Positions 30,545 to 38,299 of a stretch of 64,000 nt of DNA are shown in pieces. Position 1 is the first letter of the stretch, and every line of letters begins with the position of its first letter. A program made the translations under genes and the position numbers. Location: NCBI RefSeq assembly GCF_004570325.1, contig NZ_SPQO01000005.1:176578-240577 (forward strand). Reading direction: 5' to 3'. The DNA is from Mycobacterium sp. PS03-16. Its GTDB lineage: Bacteria > Actinomycetota > Actinomycetes > Mycobacteriales > Mycobacteriaceae. The notes under the pieces were generated by a model. It ran no database searches. It saw only the letters and a list, made by a program, of their open reading frames with translations, and had not been told where the DNA came from.

Positions 30545-30752
30545 GGCACCTCCAGGAAGTGTGATGTCCACGTATGTGGATGCGGTGTGTGACCGCAGAC
30601 ACAAGCTAAGAACCCGCCGAATCGGCCGTCAACCTGGCCGAACGGCCGTTTCGCAGCATGGAGGCCGCGAAGGCAGAGGCGCTGGAACAGCGTGGGAAAC
30701 ACTGTTGATCAGGCAATTCGCTCGCCGAGCGCCATTGCTGATGCACCCGCGA

Positions 30753-30768
30753 TGCGTGCAGGCACGCA
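30753..30768. promoter_or_regulatory. perfect 7-bp-arm palindrome in divergent spacer
   Basis: TGCGTGC-AG-GCACGCA, exact inverted repeat, in the 321-bp spacer between the binding-protein gene (minus) and the hydroxyacid dehydrogenase gene (plus). Plausible operator for one of the island's regulators; which one cannot be told from sequence. Confidence 0.5.
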
Positions 30769-30776
30769 ATATATGC

Positions 30777-30838
30777 GGGTTGCGTATCAACCCATGCTAT
30801 TTACGTGTTGGACGGGTATTCGCCGGCGGGCATACCGT
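30777..30838 (+). promoter_or_regulatory. dyad plus promoter of the hydroxyacid dehydrogenase gene
   Basis: Inverted repeat GGGTTG-CGTAT-CAACCC (30777-30793) stands 14 bp upstream of TTGGAC (30808-30813); TACCGT (30833-30838, TANNNT type) follows after 19 bp. The ribosome site GGAGGA (30855-30860) and GTG start (30866) come next. The -35 hexamer and spacing match the gudD and semialdehyde dehydrogenase promoters. The rest of the 30545-30865 spacer is AT-richer than its surroundings and holds no gene. Confidence 0.55.
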
Positions 30839-30865
30839 GATCGCAGCCACACCCGGAGGAGACCT

Positions 30866-31855
30866 GTGCCCGAGAACGCCGCCACCACCCCGCACGTCCT
30901 GCAGGTCGGGCCGCTCAAACCGTCGCTCGCCGAGACGCTGCGCACCCGCTACCGCGCCGATGAACTGCCCGCCGACGGCGCCGCCCGCGACGCCTACCTG
31001 AGTGAGCACGGCGCCCGGGTGACTGCCGTCGTCACCTCCGGACGCACCGGCGTGGACGCCGCGCTGATAGAACGGCTCCCCCACCTGAGCGCCGTGGTGA
31101 ATTTCGGCGTCGGATACGACACGACCGACATGGACGCCGCCGTCGCCCGCGGCGTGGTCGTCAGCAACACCCCCGACGTGCTGACCGACTGCGTCGCCGA
31201 CACCGCGGTGGGCCTGACCATCGATGTGCTGCGCCGGTTCTCGGCCGCCGACCGCTATGTGCGTGCCGGCCGCTGGCCGGTCGACGGCAACTACCCGCTG
31301 ACGCGGCAGATCTCTCACAAGTTGGTCGGTGTGCTCGGCCTGGGCCGCATCGGCACCGCGATCGCCACCCGGCTCGCGGCGTTCGGCTGCCCGATCAGCT
31401 ACCACAACCGTCGCCCCGTCGACGGCTCCCCCTACGCCTACGTCGACTCGCCGGCCGAACTCGCCCGCCGCGTCGAGGTACTCGTGATCGCCGCCGCGGG
31501 CGGCGGGGGCACGCGCCACCTCGTCGACCGTGACGTCATCGACGCCCTCGGCCCGGACGGCTACCTGGTCAACATCGCCCGCGGCAGCGTGGTCGACGAG
31601 GCGGCGCTGGTCGAGGCGCTGCAGAGCGGCAAGCTCGCCGGCGCCGGCCTCGACGTGTTCGCCGAGGAACCGCGGGTGCCCGAGGCGCTGCTGTCCATGG
31701 ACAACGTGGTGCTCCTGCCTCACGTCGCCAGCGGAACGGTGGAAACCCGTGCGGCGATGGAGGATTTGACACTGCAAAACCTCGACTCGTTCCTCACCAC
31801 GGGCCGGCTGGTCACCCCGGTGCCCGAGGTCGCGGACCTCGTCGCGGCCCGCTGA
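30866..31855 (+). CDS. D-isomer 2-hydroxyacid dehydrogenase (second copy)
   Basis: 329 residues. Substrate half with G-V-G-Y-D-T-T-D-M-D, NAD turn L-G-L-G-R-I-G-T-A-I-A (about 158-168), catalytic Arg in N-I-A-R-G-S-V-V-D-E (about 240), Glu in A-E-E-P-R-V-P, His in L-P-H-V-A-S-G-T (about 290). Closest in pattern to the glyoxylate/hydroxypyruvate/2-ketogluconate reductase subgroup. The GTG at 30866 is fixed by GGAGGA five bases upstream. Divergent from the transporter operon and convergent with the LysR gene. Little sequence in common with the hydroxyacid dehydrogenase at 20965 beyond the family motifs. Confidence 0.88.
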   Translation: MPENAATTPHVLQVGPLKPSLAETLRTRYRADELPADGAARDAYLSEHGARVTAVVTSGRTGVDAALIERLPHLSAVVNFGVGYDTTDMDAAVARGVVVSNTPDVLTDCVADTAVGLTIDVLRRFSAADRYVRAGRWPVDGNYPLTRQISHKLVGVLGLGRIGTAIATRLAAFGCPISYHNRRPVDGSPYAYVDSPAELARRVEVLVIAAAGGGGTRHLVDRDVIDALGPDGYLVNIARGSVVDEAALVEALQSGKLAGAGLDVFAEEPRVPEALLSMDNVVLLPHVASGTVETRAAMEDLTLQNLDSFLTTGRLVTPVPEVADLVAAR

Positions 31856-31867
31856 CGCCGGCGCCGG

Positions 31868-32794
31868 TCAGCGCAGGTCGTCGGGCACCAGATCGTCGGT
31901 CGTCCACTCCCGAGGCGGCAGCACATCGCGCAGGAGCCGGTGCAGCGCCGGGTTGGTGCTGTCCCCGCGCCACGCGGCGTCGAGTTCGACGGGCCGCTCC
32001 CGGAACGCGCCGATCGACCGGAACACCACGCCTTCCGGGTGCAGGGTCGCCGCCGACGCCGGCACCAGCGCGATCCCGATGCCGGACCGCACCAGCACCA
32101 GCATGGTGTGCACCTGCGTCACGTACTGCACGTGCCGGGGCGTCGCGCCGGCGATGGTGAACGTGCTGATCAGCAGTTCGTGGAAGTAGCGGGCCTGCAC
32201 CGGTGAGTACATCACCAGGTCCTGGCCGTCGAGGTCGTTGAGCGTGAGTTGACGGCCCACGTCGACCAGCGGATGACCCGCGGGCAGCGCGGCCACCAAC
32301 TGCTCGTGCAGCAGCGGACGTGACACGATGCCCGGCCGTTTCAGCGGCGGGCGGGCCATGCCCAGATCGATCTCGCCGGTCATCAGCCCCTCCAGCTGTG
32401 CCGCCGAAACCATCTCGCGCAGTTCGACTTTGACGTCGGGCAGTTCGGCGCGGGCCCGGTCCAGCAGCCGCGGCAGGACCGCGTGCGCGGACGCCGCGGT
32501 GAAGCCGACGACCACGGTGCCGAGATCGCCCGCCGGGACGCGCCGGACGTTGAGCGCGGCGCCTTCGGCCAGCTGCAGGATGCGCCGTGCGTCCGGCAGG
32601 AACGCCACCCCCGCCGGGGTGAGCGTGACCGAGCGGGTGGTGCGATCGATGAGGTGCACCCCGAGTTCGTTCTCGAGCTGCTGGATCTGGCGGCTCAACG
32701 GCGGCTGCGTCATGTGCAACCGCTCGGCGGCGCGGCCGAAGTGCAGTTCCTCGGCGACGGCGATGAAGCAGGACAGCCGCGACAGGGAGAACAT
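31868..32794 (-). CDS. LysR-family transcriptional regulator
   Basis: 308 residues. N-terminal helix-turn-helix F-I-A-V-A-E-E-L-H-F-G-R-A-A-E-R-L and Q-P-P-L-S-R-Q-I-Q-Q-L-E, typical of the CbbR/BenM-like branch, then a two-lobed effector domain. ATG at 32794 has GGGAGG six bases before it. Lies downstream of gudD2 in the same direction after 111 bp. Likely coinducer is an aldaric acid or a keto-deoxy intermediate, by neighbourhood only. Confidence 0.92.
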   Translation of the reverse strand: MFSLSRLSCFIAVAEELHFGRAAERLHMTQPPLSRQIQQLENELGVHLIDRTTRSVTLTPAGVAFLPDARRILQLAEGAALNVRRVPAGDLGTVVVGFTAASAHAVLPRLLDRARAELPDVKVELREMVSAAQLEGLMTGEIDLGMARPPLKRPGIVSRPLLHEQLVAALPAGHPLVDVGRQLTLNDLDGQDLVMYSPVQARYFHELLISTFTIAGATPRHVQYVTQVHTMLVLVRSGIGIALVPASAATLHPEGVVFRSIGAFRERPVELDAAWRGDSTNPALHRLLRDVLPPREWTTDDLVPDDLR

Positions 32795-32905
32795 CGATTC
32801 CTCCCTCACTCGCCGACCGCACCGGTGCGGCCCTGATACGTCAGCGTAAACCGCGGGTGCCGGCCCGGCGGCGACGTGCGTCGCCGGGTCCGCGCCGCGG
32901 AGATC

Positions 32906-34174
32906 TCACCAGCGCGGGCTGTCCGCGCGGAACGAGGGGTCGATGCTGCGCATGTACCCCGTGTCGTCACGCTCGCGGATCCCGCAGCGCACGTACTGTT
33001 CGTGCAGCACGGCCAGGCTGTCGTCGTCGATCTCGACACCCAGCCCCGGACCGGTGGGGACTGGCACCGCACCGTCGGCGAAGGTCAGCGCACCGTCTTT
33101 GACCACTTCTTCGGTCTTCCACGGCCAGTGCGTGTCACACGCGTAGGTGAGGTTGGGCGTCGCGCCGGCCAGATGCACCATCGCGGCCAGGCTGATGCCC
33201 AGGTGGCTGTTGGAGTGCATCGACAGGCCGAGCCCGAAGGTGTCGCAGATGCCGGCGAGCAGCCGTGACCGCTGCAGTCCGCCCCAGTAGTGGTGGTCGG
33301 ACAGCACCACCTTCACCGAACCCTTGGCCACCGCGGGGGCCAACTGGTCGAAGGCGACCACACACATGTTGGTGGCCAACGGCATCGGCGCCTCGCGGGC
33401 CACCTCGGCCATCCCGTCCAGCCCCGGCGTCGGGTCCTCCAGGTACTCCAGCACCCCGGCCAACCCCGTGGCCACCTTGATCGACGTCTCCGGCGTCCAC
33501 GCGGCGTTGGGGTCCAGCCGCAGCGGGTGGTTCGGGAACGCCGCCCGCAGCGCCTCGATCCCGGCCATCTCCTCCTCGGGCGCCAGCACGCCGCCCTTGA
33601 GTTTGATTGCGGTGAAACCGTATTCGTCGACGATCCGGCGGGCCTGGGCCACCAGCTCATCCGGGGTCAGCGCCTGACCCCAGCTGTCGGGTTCCGCGCC
33701 GGGATGGGCCGCCCACTTGTAGAACAGGTAGGCGCTGAACGGCACCGTGGCGCGAACGGCGCCGCCCAGCAGATCTGATACGGGCCGGCCGGTGACGTGC
33801 CCCTGCACGTCCAGGCAGGCCACCTCGAACGGGGAGAACACCCGGTCGACCACGCTGGCCGAGGTGATCATCCCGGCCAGGCCGGAACCGTCACCGGTGC
33901 GGTCACCGCCGAGCCGGTCGGAGATCAGGGCGCGGATCGCGTTGAGCGCGAACACGTCCTGACCCACGATCGCCGACGCCGCGGCCTCCAGCCGTTCCAG
34001 GTGGACGGTGTCGGCGTAGGTCTCGCCGAGACCCACCAGGCCGGCGTCGGTGTCGAGCTGGATGATCGCCCGCAGCGCATAGGGCTGATGCACGCCGACC
34101 GTGTTGAGCAACGGCGGGTCGGCGAAGGCGACCGGCGTGATCCGCGCCCCGGTGATCCGCACCGCCGCGCTCAT
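32906..34174 (-). CDS. enolase-superfamily aldarate dehydratase (GudD-related)
   Basis: 422 residues. Same catalytic layout as GudD: A-I-K-L-K-G-G-V (Lys base), L-D-P-N-A-A-W, L-E-D-P-T, A-T-N-M-C-V-V, S-D-H-H-Y-W-G, S-M-H-S-N-S-H-L-G (His base), D-T-H-W-P-W. It differs from the gudD of this window through most of the surface and is shorter at the N-terminus, so it probably acts on another aldarate (galactarate, idarate or altrarate) or is a GudX-like partner. Its ATG overlaps the kdgD stop by one base (TGATG), which ties it to the KdgD step. Confidence 0.88.
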   Translation of the reverse strand: MSAAVRITGARITPVAFADPPLLNTVGVHQPYALRAIIQLDTDAGLVGLGETYADTVHLERLEAAASAIVGQDVFALNAIRALISDRLGGDRTGDGSGLAGMITSASVVDRVFSPFEVACLDVQGHVTGRPVSDLLGGAVRATVPFSAYLFYKWAAHPGAEPDSWGQALTPDELVAQARRIVDEYGFTAIKLKGGVLAPEEEMAGIEALRAAFPNHPLRLDPNAAWTPETSIKVATGLAGVLEYLEDPTPGLDGMAEVAREAPMPLATNMCVVAFDQLAPAVAKGSVKVVLSDHHYWGGLQRSRLLAGICDTFGLGLSMHSNSHLGISLAAMVHLAGATPNLTYACDTHWPWKTEEVVKDGALTFADGAVPVPTGPGLGVEIDDDSLAVLHEQYVRCGIRERDDTGYMRSIDPSFRADSPRW

Positions 34175-35109
34175 CAGTGCACCAGCGCGTCGTTGAGCAC
34201 CGCCCGGCCGGCGGCCAGGATCTCGCGCAGCTTGTCGACGTCGGCGGGCGTGCAGTCCACCAGCGGCGGGCGCACCGGACCGGCCTCGACACCCTCGAGG
34301 GTGACGCCGGCCTTGATGAGCGACACCGCGTAGCCGGGCATGGTGTCGCGCAGCCGGACCAGCGGGTGGAAGAACTCGCGCAACAGCGCGGCGGTAAGCG
34401 CCTCGTTGCCGGCCTCCAGCGACTGGTAGAACGCCAGCGCCAGCTCGGGGGCGAACGCGAAGGTGGCCGACGAGTAGAGCGTCACCCCGATCGCGCGGTA
34501 CGCCTGCTGCGAGACCTCCGCGGTCGGCAGGCCGTTGAAGAACTGGAAGCTCTTGCCCGACAGCGCCAGGGCGTCGGTGACCGCGCGCACGATGCGCGAG
34601 ACCATGTCCAGGTCGCCGGTGCCGTCTTTGAAGCCGACCACGTTCGGCAGCTGCGCGACCTCGACGGCCGAGGCCTCGTCGTAGCGGGCGTTGCCGCGGT
34701 TGTAGACGATCAGCGGCAGATCGGTGACCGAGCTGACCTCGCGGGTGTAGGCGACCAGACCCGCGGCCGGCATCTCGACCAGGTAGGGCGGGAGCAGCAG
34801 CAGGCCGTCGGCCCCGGCCCCGGCCGCGGCGCGGGCGAAGGCCTTGGCCTGCGCCAGCGAGCCGCCGGCGCCGGCGTACACCGGCACGCGCCCGTCGACG
34901 ACCTCGACCGCGGTGCGCACCACGGTGGTGAATTCGGCCGTGTCCAGGGCGTGGAACTCACCGGTGCCGCAGGCGATGAACACGCCGCCGGGGCCCGCCT
35001 CGACACCCTTGGCGATGTGCTGTGACAGGCGCTCGGTGTCCACCTCGCCGGCGGCGGTGAGGGGGGTGACGGGGAAGAACAGGACGCCGGTCAGGGGCGC
35101 AGCGGGCAT
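34174..35109 (-). CDS. 5-dehydro-4-deoxyglucarate dehydratase (decarboxylating)
   Basis: 311 residues, DHDPS/NAL-like TIM barrel. Converts 5-keto-4-deoxy-glucarate to alpha-ketoglutarate semialdehyde with loss of water and CO2. Schiff-base lysine in V-V-G-F-K-D-G-T-G-D (about 184), tyrosine in I-V-Y-N-R-G-N-A (about 156), and the substrate-carboxylate loop C-G-T-G-E-F-H-A-L (about 50). The E-F-H and N-R-G-N signatures separate KdgD from true dihydrodipicolinate synthases. ATG at 35109; 31 bp downstream of the semialdehyde dehydrogenase gene that uses its product. Confidence 0.93.
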   Translation of the reverse strand: MPAAPLTGVLFFPVTPLTAAGEVDTERLSQHIAKGVEAGPGGVFIACGTGEFHALDTAEFTTVVRTAVEVVDGRVPVYAGAGGSLAQAKAFARAAAGAGADGLLLLPPYLVEMPAAGLVAYTREVSSVTDLPLIVYNRGNARYDEASAVEVAQLPNVVGFKDGTGDLDMVSRIVRAVTDALALSGKSFQFFNGLPTAEVSQQAYRAIGVTLYSSATFAFAPELALAFYQSLEAGNEALTAALLREFFHPLVRLRDTMPGYAVSLIKAGVTLEGVEAGPVRPPLVDCTPADVDKLREILAAGRAVLNDALVH

Positions 35110-35140
35110 GGGGTGCTCCTCAATCTGTGGGGTAAGGGGG

Positions 35141-36742
35141 TCAGTCTTTGGTGAGTTCGCCGTCGACCCGGCGCCAGATGCCGTCCGGATTGCCGTCGGC
35201 GATGGCGCTGGGCAGCAGCGAGATCGGCGTGTCCTGGTAGCAGACCGGGCGCAGGAACCGCTCGATGGCCCGCGAACCGACGGAGGTGGTGCGCGAGTCG
35301 GAGGTGGCGGGGAACGGGCCGCCGTGCACCATCGCGTGACACACCTCGACGCCGGTCGGCCAGCCGTTGAACAGGATGCGTCCGGCCTTGAGCTCGAGGA
35401 TCGGCAGCAGCGCACCGGCCTGGTCGAGGTCGGCGTCGTCGGCGTGCACGGTGGCGGTGAGCTGGCCCTCCATGTGGTCGGCCACCCTCTTCATCTCGTC
35501 GAAGTCGGCGCAGCGCACCAGCAGGCTGGAGGCGCCGAACACCTCGGCCTGCAGCGACTCCGAGCCGAGCAGGCTGCCGGCGTCGGTGCTGAACAGGGCG
35601 GCGCGGCAGGACACGGCGGCGCCCCCGTCCGACGAGCCGCGGGCCACCAGGTCGGCCGCACCGGAGAGCGCCTCCACGCCGGCGCGGTAGGCCTCGGCGA
35701 TGCCGGGCGTGAGCATCGCGGTGGCCGGCGCCTGGCCGAGCGCCTCGGCGGCGGCCGCGACGAAGGCGTCGAGCTCGGGGCCGTCGATCGCGATGACCAG
35801 ACCGGGGTTGGTGCAGAACTGGCCCGAGCCCATGGTGAGTGAACCGACGAAGGCGCGGCCGAGGTCGGCGGCCCGGTTGGCCAGGGCGCCACCCATGAGG
35901 AAGACCGGGTTGATGGAGCTCATCTCCGCATACACCGGAATCGGCTCGCGGCGGCCCGCGGCGGCGGCGACCAGTGCCAGACCGCCGGAGCGGGAGCCGG
36001 TGAACCCGACGGCCTTGACGCGCGGGTCGGTGACCAGCGCGGTGCCCAGTCCGCGGCCGTCGCCGAACAGCAGCGAGAAGGTGCCGGCCGGCAGCCCGGC
36101 GTCGGCGACGGCGGCGGTGATGGCGCGGGCGACCAGTTCGGAAGTGCCGGGGTGGGCGTCATGGGCCTTGATGATGACGGGGCAGCCCGCGGCGAGCGCC
36201 GAGGCGGTGTCCCCGCCGGCCACCGAGAACGCCAGCGGGAAGTTGCTCGCGCCGAACACGACGACCGGGCCGAGCGGGACGGCACGCTGGCGCAGGTCGG
36301 GACGTGGCAGCGGGGCCCGGTCGGGCAGCGCGGTGTCGATGCGCGCACCGTTCCAGCTGCCTTCGCGCAGCACGGAGGCGAACAACCGCAGCTGGCCGGT
36401 GGTGCGGCCGACCTCACCGGTCAGCCGCGCCTCGGGCAGGCCGGTCTCGGCGTGCGCGCGGGCGACGAGGTCCCCGGTGATGGCGGCGATGTTGTCGGCG
36501 ATGGCGTCGAGGAACTGCGCGCGCTGTTCGGAGGAGGTGTTGCGGTACACCGAGAACGCCTCGGCGGCGGCTGCGCAGGCGGCTTCGACGTGGGAGTCGT
36601 CGCCGTGGGCGTAGGCGGGTTCGAGATCCTTGCCGGTCGTCGGGTCGAAGCCGCGGATCTCGGTTCCCGAGCCCCGCACCGCGGCGCCCGCGATCAGCAT
36701 CTGTCCGGTCAGTTCAGTGGTCGACGTCGCGATCGAGGTCAT
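35141..36742 (-). CDS. alpha-ketoglutarate semialdehyde dehydrogenase
   Basis: 533 residues, ALDH superfamily, KGSADH branch. Oxidises 2,5-dioxopentanoate to 2-oxoglutarate with NAD(P)+. Cofactor-binding G-A-S-N-F-P-L-A-F (about 166) and G-F-T-G-S-R-S-G (about 250), catalytic Glu in Y-A-E-M-S-S-I-N-P-V (about 270) and nucleophile Cys in G-S-G-Q-F-C-T-N-P-G (about 306). The promoter's -10 box ends six bases before the ATG, predicting a leaderless mRNA for the whole KGSADH-KdgD-GudD2 operon. Confidence 0.93.
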   Translation of the reverse strand: MTSIATSTTELTGQMLIAGAAVRGSGTEIRGFDPTTGKDLEPAYAHGDDSHVEAACAAAAEAFSVYRNTSSEQRAQFLDAIADNIAAITGDLVARAHAETGLPEARLTGEVGRTTGQLRLFASVLREGSWNGARIDTALPDRAPLPRPDLRQRAVPLGPVVVFGASNFPLAFSVAGGDTASALAAGCPVIIKAHDAHPGTSELVARAITAAVADAGLPAGTFSLLFGDGRGLGTALVTDPRVKAVGFTGSRSGGLALVAAAAGRREPIPVYAEMSSINPVFLMGGALANRAADLGRAFVGSLTMGSGQFCTNPGLVIAIDGPELDAFVAAAAEALGQAPATAMLTPGIAEAYRAGVEALSGAADLVARGSSDGGAAVSCRAALFSTDAGSLLGSESLQAEVFGASSLLVRCADFDEMKRVADHMEGQLTATVHADDADLDQAGALLPILELKAGRILFNGWPTGVEVCHAMVHGGPFPATSDSRTTSVGSRAIERFLRPVCYQDTPISLLPSAIADGNPDGIWRRVDGELTKD

Positions 36743-36748
36743 GCTTTC

Positions 36749-36816
36749 ACGCTAGGCCGCCGATAAATGCCTGTCCAAGTCCAATTCTGGGCCGACTAAT
36801 CCACGGATTGAATCAG
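36749..36816 (-). promoter_or_regulatory. promoter/operator of the KGSADH operon
   Basis: On the minus strand TTGGAC (36778-36773) and TAGCGT (36754-36749) are 18 bp apart; transcription would begin at the ATG (36742). Upstream lie AATCC-AC-GGATT (36798-36809) and the element ATTGAATCAG (36807-36816). The plus-strand block ATGCcTGTCCAAgtCCAAT (36767-36785) matches the gudD promoter block at 16 of 19 positions. The rest of 36817-36950 shows no further signal. Confidence 0.6.
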
Positions 36817-36950
36817 TAGCGGTGGTGCGGATCACCGCCGCGGGACCAGCGTGTCGCATCCGACGCCGGTTCGCCGTCGGATCCACACGGACCCGGAAAC
36901 GCCGCACGGCAGCCACGACGCAAGCCGTGACCGCCGTGCCGACGATGCGG

Positions 36951-38021
36951 TCAGTGCCGGTCGGAGCGCTCCGAACGGTCACCGGGCTCGGAGTCACCGA
37001 CCACCTCGGCCGCGGGTTCGTCGCGCGCGATCTTGTCCTGCGTCTCGTCGACCTTGCGGACATCCTGACCGCGGGTCTTGTAGAGGCTGAGGACCGTGGT
37101 GATGGCCAGCGTGACGATGATGACGCCGAGCGACAGCAGGGTCGGGATCTCCGGCACCGGGACATGCTCGCCGCCGTTGATGAACGGCAGCTCGTTCTCG
37201 TGCAGCGCATGCAGGAACAGCTTCACGCCGATGAAGGCGAGGATGAACGCCAGACCCTGCGACAGGTACACCAGGCGCTTGAGCAGACCGCCGAGCAGGA
37301 AGAACAGCTGGCGCAGGCCCATCAGCGCGAACACGTTGGCGGTGAACACCAGGTAGGGCTCCTGGGTCAGGCCGTAGATCGCCGGGATCGAGTCCAGCGC
37401 GAAGATCAGGTCGGTGGTGCCCAGCGCGACGATGACCAGGAACATCGGCGTCATCAGCCGCTTGCCGTCCTCGCGGATCCACAGCTTGAGGCCGTCCCAC
37501 TTGTCGGTCAGCGTCAGGTGGTTGCGGGCGAACTTGACCACCGCATTGTCACCGTCGTCCTCGTGGTCGGTGTCACGGGCGAGGTTCCACGCGGTGTACA
37601 CCAGGAACAGGCCGAAGATGTAGAACACCCAGGAGAACTGGTTGATGGCCACGGCGCCGAGCGCGATGAAGATGCCGCGGAAGATCAGGGCCAGGATGAT
37701 GCCGACCATCAGGGCTTCCTGCTGGTACTTCTTCGGCACGTTGAAGCTGGCCATGATGATGATGAAGATGAACAGGTTGTCCACCGACAGGCTGTACTCC
37801 GTCAGCCAGCCGGCGAAGAACTCCAGCCCGTAGTCACCGCCGTGGAAGAGCCACACCCACACGCCGAAGACGATCGCCGCGCTGACGTACACCGACAGCG
37901 CGATCGAACATTCCTTCATGGTGGGCTCGTGCGGCCGCCGGGCGATCATGATCACGTCGAACAGCAGCACCGCCACTGTCACCGTGATGGTGATGCCCCA
38001 CTCGAGGGCCGAAACGTTCAC
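36951..38021 (-). CDS. TerC/Alx-family membrane protein (probable manganese exporter)
   Basis: 356 residues, about nine transmembrane helices. TerC signatures: E-Y-S-L-S-V-D-N-L-F-I-F (about 76-87) and the symmetric T-T-D-L-I-F-A-L-D-S-I-P-A (about 202-214), whose Asp/Asn/Ser residues form the family's proposed metal site. C-terminus is hydrophilic, Asp/Arg-rich and cytoplasmic. TerC/Alx proteins load or export Mn2+ for extracytoplasmic enzymes. The start is a GTG with GGAGGT seven bases upstream, and that ribosome site lies inside the riboswitch expression platform upstream. Confidence 0.93.
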   Translation of the reverse strand: MNVSALEWGITITVTVAVLLFDVIMIARRPHEPTMKECSIALSVYVSAAIVFGVWVWLFHGGDYGLEFFAGWLTEYSLSVDNLFIFIIIMASFNVPKKYQQEALMVGIILALIFRGIFIALGAVAINQFSWVFYIFGLFLVYTAWNLARDTDHEDDGDNAVVKFARNHLTLTDKWDGLKLWIREDGKRLMTPMFLVIVALGTTDLIFALDSIPAIYGLTQEPYLVFTANVFALMGLRQLFFLLGGLLKRLVYLSQGLAFILAFIGVKLFLHALHENELPFINGGEHVPVPEIPTLLSLGVIIVTLAITTVLSLYKTRGQDVRKVDETQDKIARDEPAAEVVGDSEPGDRSERSDRH

Positions 38022-38028
38022 TCGATAT

Positions 38029-38158
38029 ACCTCCGGTCGTCGAACACGCCGGAGGTCTCTTCCGCCGACGCATCGTCATGCACCGACCCGCAGCACCGGT
38101 CGGCCGATGACAGCCGACGTCGTGACGACACCGCGGCGAAGGAATACTCCCCTCCGGC
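38029..38158 (-). ncRNA. yybP-ykoY (manganese) riboswitch with translational switch
   Basis: In the TerC mRNA leader. Closing stem P1 pairs GCCGGAGG (38158-38151) with CCTCCGGC (38055-38048), 8 of 8. Inside are the conserved boxes GGGGAGTA (38152-38145), GTCGTCA (38129-38123) and GAGACC (38059-38054) in family order. The 3' side of P1, as ACCTCCGG (38056-38049), is also perfectly complementary to the ribosome site CCGGAGGT (38036-38029) across a 12-nt loop. So with Mn2+ bound P1 forms and the site is free (on); without it the hairpin hides the site (off). Motif recognition is from the known family; the pairing is read directly. Confidence 0.82.
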
Positions 38159-38170
38159 ACAGATTGTGCC
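38156..38170. promoter_or_regulatory. GGCACA-N3-TGTGCC palindrome at riboswitch 5' edge
   Basis: Perfect 6-bp arms. On the minus strand it contains CACAAT (38168-38163), a fair -10 box that would start the TerC transcript at or near the first base of riboswitch stem P1. May be a DNA operator at that promoter, or an RNA hairpin competing with P1 if transcription begins further upstream. The remaining 38171-38299 stretch shows no gene. Confidence 0.4.
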
Positions 38171-38299
38171 CGGCCGACGCCGGCCAGGCCAATCCGGGTC
38201 CGTAACAGCGACCAGGGCGGGGGTACCCGCTTCGGCGCGATTGTCACCACACGCCGCCTCCGGCGCACGGGTGCTGCCGCGTGCGCTTAGTAGTTTGTA

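Noticed and set aside
30567..30580. TCCAC-GTAT-GTGGA dyad before the binding-protein gene
   Set aside because: Only 5-bp arms and lying at the expected leader; chance is too likely to list it as an operator.
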